A stretch of 64,000 nucleotides of DNA from Chlorops oryzae (lineage: Eukaryota > Arthropoda > Insecta > Diptera > Chloropidae): the NCBI GenBank assembly GCA_020466095.1, contig CM035808.1, positions 3,236,690 to 3,300,689 of the forward strand. The letters are read 5' to 3'. This document shows positions 46,357 through 64,000 of this stretch, one piece after another (within the stretch, counting starts at the first letter, position 1; the number at the start of each line of letters is the position of its first letter). The position numbers were made by a program, and so were the translations under genes. The notes under the pieces were generated by a model. The model was not told the DNA's origin. It saw only the letters and a program-made list of their open reading frames with translations, and ran no database searches.

Positions 46357-46866
46357 TTATGTGCTATTAATGAATTTGTAGACCAAAGTATTCAAAGTTT
46401 TTAGCCGATGAAATGTGCAAGCGACTTGACATCCTTTGAAACAATAGGCTTGATCATTACACATTGAATTGGACAGATCGGGCTTCGCAAGGGCCAGCAC
46501 CTGGCAATAATCATAACACATAAAGCAATTCGAATTCTGACGGCAAATCTCTACACTTTCTTTGCTCTCCAGGCTTTTTGAGAATATCCGAAATTTGTCT
46601 ATCGTCTGCAAAAAGAAAAGGAATTTTCATAAAGTTAAATTTTTCAAAGGATGATTTTATTTAAAAAAAAAAACTTTAATTTAATTTTGATTTTCTTTAA
46701 AATTTTAAAAGAAGCATACCTTCACGAAGCATTGCTGTCTGCACTTTTCGATGACAAGCTTCTTCGAATCGATGATATCCACTCCCATATTAGTTCGATT
46801 TATCGAAGCCGCTTCAATATGAATGATCTTCGCAATGAACATGATCAGCACTATTTTCACAAACAT
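46357..46866 (-). CDS. small secreted ten-cysteine protein, two exons
   Basis: Exon 1 (46,866-46,720, 147 bp) starts at MFVKIVLIMFIAKIIHIEAA, a clear signal peptide with likely cleavage after EAA, and ends CRQQCFVK before a GTATGC donor. Exon 2 (46,605-46,357, 249 bp including TAA) follows a TTTTTGCAG acceptor across a 114-bp intron. Both junctions are phase 0 and give 131 residues. The mature part has ten cysteines: C-x3-C in exon 1, then C-x5-C-x2-C-x3-C (CRQNSNCFMCYDYC), then C-x5-C-x3-C-x3-C (CNDQAYCFKGCQVAC). An upstream in-frame Met (MNCFIREIDEK) would spoil the signal peptide. It lies 3 kb downstream of Actn on the same strand. I do not recognise the family with confidence. The Cys-rich block could be the N-terminal module of a larger fly secreted protein, but the frame stops cleanly here. 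Coding status is supported by signal peptide, splice sites, cysteine pattern and a poly(A) signal together. Confidence 0.72.
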
Positions 46867-47790
46867 TTTCTCATCGATCTCTCGAATAAAGCAATTCATT
46901 TTTAATATATATATATATTTCCAATCTCGAATACTAAGTTCCCCGCTCTGATCACTTTGAATTTCAGAATTGAAGTAGACGATCACCGGAATTCGATCTT
47001 CTATTTAAGTAACTCACGTCTTCGAATTTTCGAACATTGCCCGGAAGAGATCAATAAATATCTCATTATACCATTTTTATGACCCGAATCGCAACGAACG
47101 TGCGAAGTCCTTTGTGCTCAGTTTTATGTTTTTCACAGGTACACATTCATTCATTCATTCATTCATTAATAACCGCACATTAAGGATTAGGTAAATCCGT
47201 TAGCCTGAATAAATTGAGTTTCGGAAATTCCGAGCTCAGTTCATTCACAACAGGCCCTATTCTTCAGAGCGATGTTAGACAATCTCGTCCAAATTGCATC
47301 ATAAACCGTTTATCTATTCTCACCTCGTAAACCCTTTTTTTATGGTCCTTATTCTTGAGGGAAGCTCTCGCAAAAATGAATACAGACGCTACTAATCCAT
47401 TGAGTGATGTATAAGTTCTTATCTCAGCTAGACTGTCTTATGGCGCCTTTGCAGATGTTTTAATATTCTTCTCCTTTTTTTTGTAGGGATAATTATCATA
47501 GTGAGTTTAATACGGAAATGATAATTAGTTCATTAAAATTCAAATTTTTCATTGCTAATTTCATTAAATTTACGGTTAGACTTTTGGACAAGAGAAAAAT
47601 TCAATATTCCTAAGCCCCCATCACTGATCTTATGATATATACTCCAAAAGTGTCCAATGCCAAGATGAAGCTATTAGATCTACAATATTTTTCAGAGCTG
47701 AAACATTCTTTCCCCCCTCAGATTGAATAACTCGACAGGAATTTGTTCTTCTTTTTCTTCTAACCTTTGCTTACCTTTTTTCGGACTCGC
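46867..47790. other. upstream region of the ten-cysteine gene
   Basis: On the minus strand a TTAAATAG motif at about 47,004-47,011 and a CATAAAAATGG motif near 47,075 are weak TATA-like candidates; neither has a consensus initiator. A (CATT)n microsatellite lies at about 47,146-47,167. I see no other gene. Confidence 0.3.
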
Positions 47791-48090
47791 TCATGCTCTT
47801 CCTGCAGTGTGGGTATGTGATCTCAGAACCCTTCTGCAGGCATTCCGATCCTGCGTCATGTCATCGCTGAGACCCATACTTTGCTGATATATTTTCATTC
47901 GACCGATCCACGTGTTTTTCGCTCTGCCTGCCCTCTGGCCGCGTGGCACAGTGGTGGAGTATTGCCTTTTTTGTGGGGTTCTCCGGCGGTCGCCTTTGGA
48001 CACAGCAATGCCAAAATAGTTTGAAGGTGGCTTAATAATACTTACAAAACTGATTCCATTTCGAAATTCAAACTCAAATTGAAATTGCAA
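47791..48090 (-). pseudogene. non-LTR retrotransposon C-terminal remnant
   Basis: A 99-residue minus-strand frame contains RGQRAGRAKNTWIGRMK and DDMTQDRNACRRVLR. This matches the typical C-terminus of RTE-like retrotransposon polymerases (GRPKxTW...DRxxWRRxI). The usual Trp before RR is Cys here. Only the extreme C-terminus remains; no catalytic motif is present. Family level is a judgement from the motif alone. Confidence 0.55.
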
Positions 48091-48187
48091 TCAGCTGTTT
48101 ATGCCGTCAGGGTTGCTTAGAATAATTTTATAATACCTTTTTTCCTTCAAACTATTTTGACATCAACTATCACTTTTCGGCAAGAAA

Positions 48188-48340
48188 TTCCCAATTTCCA
48201 CACACAAATTTTTCTTTCCAAATAATCGACTAAGTAGGCGAGAACGGCAAGGGGAAGAGAAGAAATGTCCCTTCGCCTCACCCGTCTCATCTAATAACTA
48301 AAGAATTTCGAAAGAAAAATTTGTGTGTGGAAATTGGGAA
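48188..48340. mobile_element. foldback MITE (TTCCCAATTTCCACACACAA ends)
   Basis: About 150 bp with near-perfect inverted arms of about 29 bp running inward from TTCCCAATTTCC through CACACACAAATTTTTC. The loop is a GC-richer, purine-rich stretch. I see no clear target duplication immediately outside the arms. Flanking ATAATAC(C)TTTTTT stretches on both sides are also weakly inverted, so the true element may be larger. Confidence 0.6.
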
Positions 48341-48834
48341 AAACAATTCAACTTCAAATATTTCTGCTAGAAAAGCCGGGGTTTTGATGTGCATTTTTAG
48401 GCAAAAAAGTATTAAAATATTATAATACTTTTTTACTTAACTGAGACCTAGCCGTCCGAAATGCCGCGTGAATTTTGTCAGGAATTTTCTGAAGCTGTTT
48501 TTTATATGGAATTTTTCTTTCCTAGGCGCGAACTGAGGCCGTAGCATATACAAAAAGAATCTTAAATTCCCTTTGAAGGAATTTATACATTTTTTGAAAA
48601 TCTCTTACTACACATCTTCGCCGAAATGAAATTATAAAACCCATTATTATTATTTTTTTTTTTAATTTTTTTAGTTATTTTTTATGTTGACCCTAGGCAT
48701 GTAAAATATTCAGTTTTGTTTGTTTTTTTTTATACAAAAGTGCGATTCGATTAAAAAAAAAAAAAAGTACAAAAAGAAAAAGGAATTTCTAATTTAAGTG
48801 CGTTTCTACTTTACTGTGATTTTGTTTTAATTCC
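48341..48834. other. AT-rich intergenic DNA
   Basis: A run of T/A tracts (48,651-48,680, 48,750-48,770) between the foldback element and the Actn 3' end. No frame worth noting. Confidence 0.4.
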
Positions 48835-49808
48835 TTTCTCTTTTCGTTTTCTTTTATTTTTGCTGTTCAACAGTTTTAAATAAATAAATTGATTTGTATT
48901 CTTTGAATTCGCTTAACAAAATAAAAAATAAATTCAATTTTGATTTAGTAGTTAAAAATTCCCTCTTTTTCTCTACATACATTTTATGTAGTTTTGACAA
49001 AAAAAAAAAAAAAAAACAAAAAAAAAGTTCCTCAGTACACATTAAATTTGTTGAATTAACTCCTCCAATAGATCAATTTTGTTTTCTTTAAAGTTCGGAA
49101 AATTGAATTCAATTGAAGTGCTCTCTTAAAAAAGTCTCTCTTAACTGTTGCCATATGCTCTTAACGTATACATAATCTTTTGAGTTTTTTCTTTTTTTTT
49201 TCCATTTCTTATCTTTTCTTTCATTTCCTGGCTGTTCCTTTCCTCTTCTTCTTTCTCTTTGAATTACAATATTGAATACATATTCGAAATAAATACAATA
49301 AATAAATTTAATATGTTAATTTGCCAAATAAAGTTAGATAGATGTTGATAGCTGCCGCGCTCCGCTCCGCTCCGCTCTCTACTCTCCCTTCAGAAAGAAA
49401 AGCTTTTTAATGATTCTTTTGGTTTTTGTTTCTTGTCGTTAAGAGAGTGAGTGAGTCCTCTCCCGGGTCCCCTCTCACTCGATATGACGGGCTCAGAGAA
49501 ATGTTATGAAGTTGGGATAGTTTCGATTGGGACGGTGGTTTCGTTTGGTTAAACACTAAATGATTCATGATGAACTTCATTCGACTTCGGCTAGATCTAG
49601 ATCCACGGAACAGTTATATTCGTTCGTTTTGAGATTCGTCGTTGGTTGTTATATTGTTGTGGGTAATCCTGGGAAAATGAGATGTTTCCACGTGGCACAA
49701 ATTTGTTTGAAATTTTTTGTTTTGCTTTACTTGTTTTTTTTTTCTTTGTTTTTTTTAAAACTTTTTTCGATTTCTTTGCTGCTACAATTTAGATTAGATT
49801 CTGTGTTC
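48835..49808 (-). other. Actn: probable Actn 3' UTR
   Basis: Downstream of the Actn stop there is about 1 kb of non-coding, low-complexity DNA. Landmarks are (GCTCC)n-like repeats at about 49,355-49,375 and long A/T runs. The first clear minus-strand AATAAA that I find with a sensible spacing is at 48,853-48,858. The extent is inferred from that hexamer alone. Confidence 0.45.
48853..48858 (-). promoter_or_regulatory. candidate Actn polyadenylation signal
   Basis: AATAAA on the minus strand (TTTATT on the plus strand), about 950 bp past the Actn stop. The hexamer is common in AT-rich DNA, so this is a candidate only. Confidence 0.35.
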
Positions 49809-58963
<9,155 letters not shown>

Positions 58964-59514
58964 CTACAATTTCAAAAAAAAAAAAAAATGAGAAGAAAAA
59001 TTCATCGATTAAAGATTTGCTTGAAAACTTTCAACAAAATTAAATTAAAGAAATTTTTTTTAAATATCTCAAAATCAAGTTAAATAATTTAATGCATTTC
59101 ATAACAAATTTTCAAATTAAAAAATGTTAACTTTCCGTGAAAAACGTTAGAAGTCCAATTTAAAAATTCAGGTTGTTAAAGCGAAACTAATAATGCAAAT
59201 TTAAAAAATTAATTGGCATATTTCCCTTATTTTAACCAGAATGGTTAATACAAAGAACGAATGTTAAGCTTTATACTCAATTTCTAACTTAATTTACAAT
59301 AATTTGCCATAATAATTAAACAAAAAATATTGTGCATTATGTTAATTTATATCACGTGGTTACAACATAGGAGCCAGAATTTTGAAGCTTTTCACGATTT
59401 CTACTTTGAACCATGAAGGTGTGAGTTTAGTACACCTATTCTCATTTGCTTTGTAGATGGGACAGATAAAGTTTCGCATAATTTCGATAGTTTTACGATA
59501 TGAATGCGATAGGT

Positions 59515-60190
59515 GTGTATCAGTCGATATTCTTAATAATTATAGCTTTAATAATCGGAAGTTTCAATAATTGAAAGTTTATAATCGATAGTTTCATATC
59601 GATAACTTCAATAATCGATATTTTTAATAATCGATAACTTAATAATCGATAGTTTCTGCAATAATCGATCGGTTCAATAATCGATAACTTCAATAATCGA
59701 TAGGCTCAATAATCGATTGTTTCAATAATCGATATGTGTCAATAATTGATTTTTTCAATAACCGATAGGTTCAATAATCGATAGGCCCAATAATCGATTG
59801 TTTCAATAATCGATAGGCTCAATAATCGATTGTTTCAATAATCGATAGGTTCAATAATTGATTTTTCAATAATCGATAAGTTCAATAATCGATAGGCTCA
59901 ATAATCGATATGGTTCAATAATCGATAGGTCTAATAATGATTGTTTTTCAATAATCGATAGTTCAATAGATCAATACTTTCAAAATCGATAGCTCAATAA
60001 TTCGATAGTCATTCGATAGATCGATAAGTGTTTCAAATAACTCGATAATCGTTGCTCAATCAAAGTGATATTTTTGAGTCAACTCATCGATCGGTTATCT
60101 AATCGATACAATGAGAATATTTTCCAGACATCGATGTCATCATTGATAGTTTCAATAAGATAATTTTGAAAACCGATAATGTTCAATGCG
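59515..60190. repeat. 16-bp minisatellite rich in ATCGATA (array 1)
   Basis: About 40 diverged units of the form TTCAATAATCGATAGG. Units alternate between ATCGATAGG and ATCGATTGTT endings. The period is clearest at about 59,690-59,930 and decays toward both ends. A full TATCGATA occurs at 59,597-59,604. It is preceded by GATGGGACAGATAAAGTTTC, which recurs before array 2. Confidence 0.88.
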
Positions 60191-62194
60191 ACAAGCAAAT
60201 TTCTACAATTTTTTATAAACCATCGATGTTTTTGATAATTTGAAACCATGATAGTGCTATCCAGTGTTTCTCCAGCTCCTACTCATGCACAGTAGAATTT
60301 GTAGACAAGATTAAGAATTACGCAGTGGAGGAACACCACACACTATTAGAAAGCAATCATAATTAATTAAGCCGACGTCGAGCGTGAAAATCTAAACGAT
60401 ACAAACGTAAATCCTTTTCCAAATCGCGTCTTCTTCGCTAGCTTACACTGCGAGCAGGATTGCCGCAGAGACATAAACACTGAGCAATAATAAGACGCTT
60501 GATTTCGAGTGAAGAAGATCAAACCAGATCAGATCAGCGTAGAAGAGAAGAGAACAGAACAGATCAGATCAGCTGCGACGTTGGCATCGTTGGAGCCAGT
60601 TTGATTTAAGGCAAATTTCGCGTCTGCATGGTGGACAAAAATTTTTCTTTGCCGCATTCAAGTTGAACGTCTCTGCATGCCGCTGCATGCTCTCGTATGT
60701 GGGAATAAATGCAGATAAACTGTATATACATACATATATGTGTTTGTGTTGAGCAGTTGCAGTAACAGTTACGCGCGAATCGGGAACAAAATGCAGTGGA
60801 ACCGGTTCATTGTTTTGAACGGTATCGCGACGCAGCTTCTGTGTCTCTCTTCTCTGGGCATGAATGAACTTAATGTATGTAGGTCTTGGCTCCATATGAA
60901 TAAAATGTGGGATTATTTTCAATCTGAAACTGACAATGGGTTATAAAAAAAAATATAATTTAAAAAATGCAGGCGTCAAGCCAAGCACGTAGACAAAGCA
61001 CATTAAAAGTGCTTCAGATTTTTCCTTTTTTTTTTTTTTTAAATTGATAATGAGTTGACAAGAAAAAACAGATCTATTGCCCTGTCGTGATGGTGTAACC
61101 TGAAACGAGTCAGCGATTCTATTGTTGATTAGGTCATGAGATTAGCTGTCGGGTTGAAGTCCAAAGAGGCGATTTTTTTTCTTTTCTTTGTTTATTTTAA
61201 GATCGCTTTGTTTTTCTTCGGAAAAATAGAAGAAAATTTGAATGAATGCATTGAAATTGTGTGACAAAAATCTTTTATTACCTCAGAGGAAAGAACAAAA
61301 ATAATTTTGTAACTCATTCGAAAGTCACAATTGCTGTTAATCCAAGACAAACTGTGAAAAAAAAAATTGTATTTATCTCAAAAACAAATTGGCACATTTT
61401 CAAAAGGAAATGCTTGCTCTTCCCATATGTGTATATTTTTAGTCCCATTTGAAGAAAAATTAATCAAAAACAAGAGCAGTCCAAGAATATATAGTCTCAC
61501 AAGAAGCTATTTCTGAAGGAAACTAAAGAATTTTTAAATTTAGAATAATTAGTAATTAATTGTTTTTCATTCGAAAATATCTCGAACGATATGTGAAAGG
61601 TTACGATGTGAGTCAGAAAGGACACTTGGCCGATCTTTTGGCCTAAGAGATTTCACTGTGAAAAAATATGCGCATATGACTACGGAAGCCTTAGCAATTA
61701 CAAGCATTTTTTGCACAAATGGGTCACCATAATTGAAGGCAGTAGAATAGAAGAGAAATTAATAGAATGGCATAGAGAAGAAGAAAATAGGTGCCTTATT
61801 TGCCAAGAGGGTGTTCTTGACTACATTAGGCTTCACAATCTGTTCTAGACTCTTTTTGGACGCTTTTCACTATTTTCTAATCCTTTAAAGTCTGGCTCAG
61901 TCGAAGTTCTCTATACAAAGAATTCTTTTTTTCTATGTAAGTAAGTTTCTCCTCTATGTAGCAGAAATATTTTGGCAAGGTATGAATTTCGCATACATTG
62001 AGATAAATTAGTGCCTTTTTCACTCAACTTTCTATACTTTGTAACCATAGTATTCGTAGTTTAGCATGACGCTTATAATTCTCATTTGCATTGTAAAATG
62101 GGACAGATAAGAGTCGCAGAATTTCTGAAGGCTTTTTACGACGTGATGAAGCAAGAAGGTGTGTAAGTTTGTCTTATTTATTGGCTTAATAGAG

Positions 62195-62705
62195 CTGCGG
62201 AGCTATCGATAGTTTACGATAGTCGATAGGTTCCATAATCGATATTTTTAATAATCTTTAGGTTTAATAATCGATAGTTTCAATAATCTGATAGTTTCAA
62301 TAATTGATTTTTTCAATAATCGATAACTTCAATAATCGATCGGTTCAACAATCGATAGTTTCAATTATCAATATTTGCAACAGTCGATTGTTTCGATAAT
62401 CGTAATTTTTTTATTGGCTTAATAGAGCTGCGGAGCTATCGATAGTTCAATAATCGATAGTCGATAGGTTCCATAATCGATATTTTTAATAATCTTTAGG
62501 TTTAATAATCGATAGTTCCAATAATCGATCGTTTCAATAATCGATAGGCTCAATAATCGATTGTTTCAATAATCGATATGTTCAATAATTGATTTTTTCA
62601 ATAATCGATAGTTTCAATGATCAATACTTTCAACAATCGATAGTTTCGATCATTGATAGTTTCTATAATCGATGATTTTGAAAATCGATAATGTTGCTTA
62701 TCGAA
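62195..62705. repeat. 16-bp minisatellite rich in ATCGATA (array 2)
   Basis: Same unit as array 1. It contains a higher-order duplication: TTGGCTTAATAGAGCTGCGG followed by AGCTATCGATAG occurs at about 62,180 and again at about 62,413, 233 bp apart. TATCGATA occurs at 62,204-62,211 and 62,437-62,444. Confidence 0.88.
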
Positions 62706-62860
62706 AGGTGAATTTTTGAGTGACTCTCGCCCTAATCTAAATAAGGGCATTTTTAACAATATATATACATATGTATGTCCATTTCAAAAAGAAGAAAGCC
62801 CTCTGTTCTAGACTCTTTTTGGACTCTTTTCACAGTTTTTTAAACCTCTCAAGCCTGGCT

Positions 62861-63020
62861 CAGTCGAATTTCTCTATAACTAAAAAAAAGTTCCCTCTAT
62901 AGCGAATCCTTTCAAGGCTTTTTTGATACATTTTTAGCGCTTTTTTCCTACTTACAACGAATTTTCTTCAACGATTTTCTTCCCCTGTCCCTTGGAACTC
63001 GTTAGAGAGAGAGTTTCAAC
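62861..63020 (+). mobile_element. Tc1-like MITE relic (CAGTCGAAACTCT family)
   Basis: Begins CAGTCGAATTTCTCTATAAC and ends GAGAGTTTCAAC. It contains the family's internal block CTATAGCGAATCCTTTCAAGGC. Related to 122-270 and 12,806-12,960. Confidence 0.6.
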
Positions 63021-64000
63021 TCTGTTTGAGAACATTATTGGGATATGAAGGTATAAGGACTTCAATAAAAATATCTCTGGAGATGGAAGCTCAACCTCCG
63101 CGATCATTAACAGAGCTATTTAGAATAGCAAGGAATTGTTCTCCATGGAAAAAGGAAGTATTTCAAGCGTCAATGAAAGGAAGAATGGTTTAACTTTTGC
63201 TTAAAAAATATCGGAATTAATCAGGGGTAACACAGAATTCGATAGCTGTCGGAATCGAAATTAAAACCGATTAATATTTCAAACAGAATTTAAAAATTTT
63301 GCTGTTTTTGGTGTTGAATTTGGAACTATTATCGGTTCTCAAATGCACAGAACCCTATTTTATCCGGCTGTCTACGAAATTCATATGAAAATTCAGTCGA
63401 TTAAAATTCCAATTCCGACAGCTATCGGATTCTGTGACACCCCTGATTGCTTACTTTATATGCCTGTCCCTATGCGCTTCGAATGGGAGAATGTTTTTTT
63501 AAATCCGCAGGACAAAATTCCCAGGGAATATTTAGAATCGGGATTTTAATGTATTGAGATATTCTCTTTTACAAGAGCTTGAGGAAACTTTTAAATTCTT
63601 TAATCTAATTGAAAAAAATACAATAAATAAATAAACGTGACTCATTTTAAAAAGTCCATTAAAGACGGATTTTAAAACTTCAAATTTATTGATTCTATTG
63701 GACTAATACGACCAAATTTGCCCCCATATGAGAAGACAAAGCCTCAAATCAGCCTGAAATCAGGCTAAGTATTTCAGCATTTCTTCAAAAATTCACTTGA
63801 CGATTCTTTTGAATGAACATTCTTGGCCACCATCACTTTCTCTTCGATGAAAGCGTGCTTATTCAATTAGCCAGATCATCTAATTTACATATTCTTTTCA
63901 AAAATTCATTTTCTTTTATCTCCCTTCCTTTTTGTCTATTTATCTAGCTTTTGTGTGTAAAGAACATTGCCCAACAAAAAAGGTTAATCACTTTCGGAAT

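Larger units (their letters stand above)
58964..64000 (-). other. Actn: Actn first intron (partial), repeat-rich
   Basis: This stretch lies upstream of the [10 protein letters not shown] exon. I searched the minus strand for the expected acidic N-terminal exon (EEEWERE-type motif) and did not find it. It holds two ATCGATA-rich minisatellite blocks (about 59,515-60,190 and 62,195-62,705), a Tc1-like MITE relic (62,861-63,020), fragments of a GGGAATATTC-type MITE near 63,500-63,545, and a single-copy island at about 60,280-60,960 that could be an intronic enhancer or an untranslated first exon. Confidence 0.7.

Overview
This AT-rich window comes from a brachyceran fly, probably a schizophoran (higher) fly. 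The organism call is an inference. It rests on an alpha-actinin gene with a Drosophila-like sequence and exon layout, including the fly-type pair of alternative linker exons, and on repeats typical of fly genomes (short TIR elements, tRNA-derived SINEs, LINEs with an RNase H domain, CA/CT microsatellites). There is no sign of bacterial organisation.

The one certain gene is Actn (alpha-actinin) on the minus strand, from the stop codon at 49,809 to beyond the right edge. Eight constitutive or alternative-slot exons join in frame to 857 codons: calponin-homology domains 1 and 2, a linker slot with two interchangeable exons (57,829-57,914 or 54,200-54,279), four spectrin repeats, and a C-terminal EF-hand module ending GESDL. 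I could not find the first coding exon (about 40 residues), so it probably lies beyond 64,000. A second well-supported minus-strand gene at 46,357-46,866 has two exons and encodes a 131-residue secreted protein with ten cysteines, which I cannot name.

From 1 to about 46,000 I see no certain protein-coding gene. The sequence alternates between islands of single-copy DNA (for example 1.5-2.5, 11.3-12.8, 16.9-18.1, 28.4-29.6, 32.6-33.7, 35.6-36.5, 38.7-40.0 and 41.5-42.2 kb) and many transposon remnants. Some islands look like promoters, 5' exons or regulatory DNA. Many of the transposons are short non-autonomous DNA elements whose terminal inverted repeats and target-site duplications (TSDs) can be read directly: hAT type with 8-bp TSDs, PIF/Harbinger-like with TAA, Tc1/mariner-like with TA, and piggyBac-like with TTAA. 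There are also tRNA-derived SINEs, 3' fragments of LINEs with a (TCTAA)n tail, and two large elements ending in TACCCAGC/GCTGGGTA, one of which carries a 127-bp tandem array.

Two areas deserve most attention. (1) The Actn introns hold five copies of one roughly 245-bp hAT MITE that I see nowhere else in the window, two of them sharing one target duplication. Intron 1 also holds two arrays of a 16-bp repeat rich in ATCGATA. (2) The 20-26 kb stretch is a tandem near-duplication of 2.3 and 2.8 kb whose copies differ mainly by small indels. This is either rapid decay or a noisy/haplotype assembly artefact, and it duplicates a small exon-like segment.
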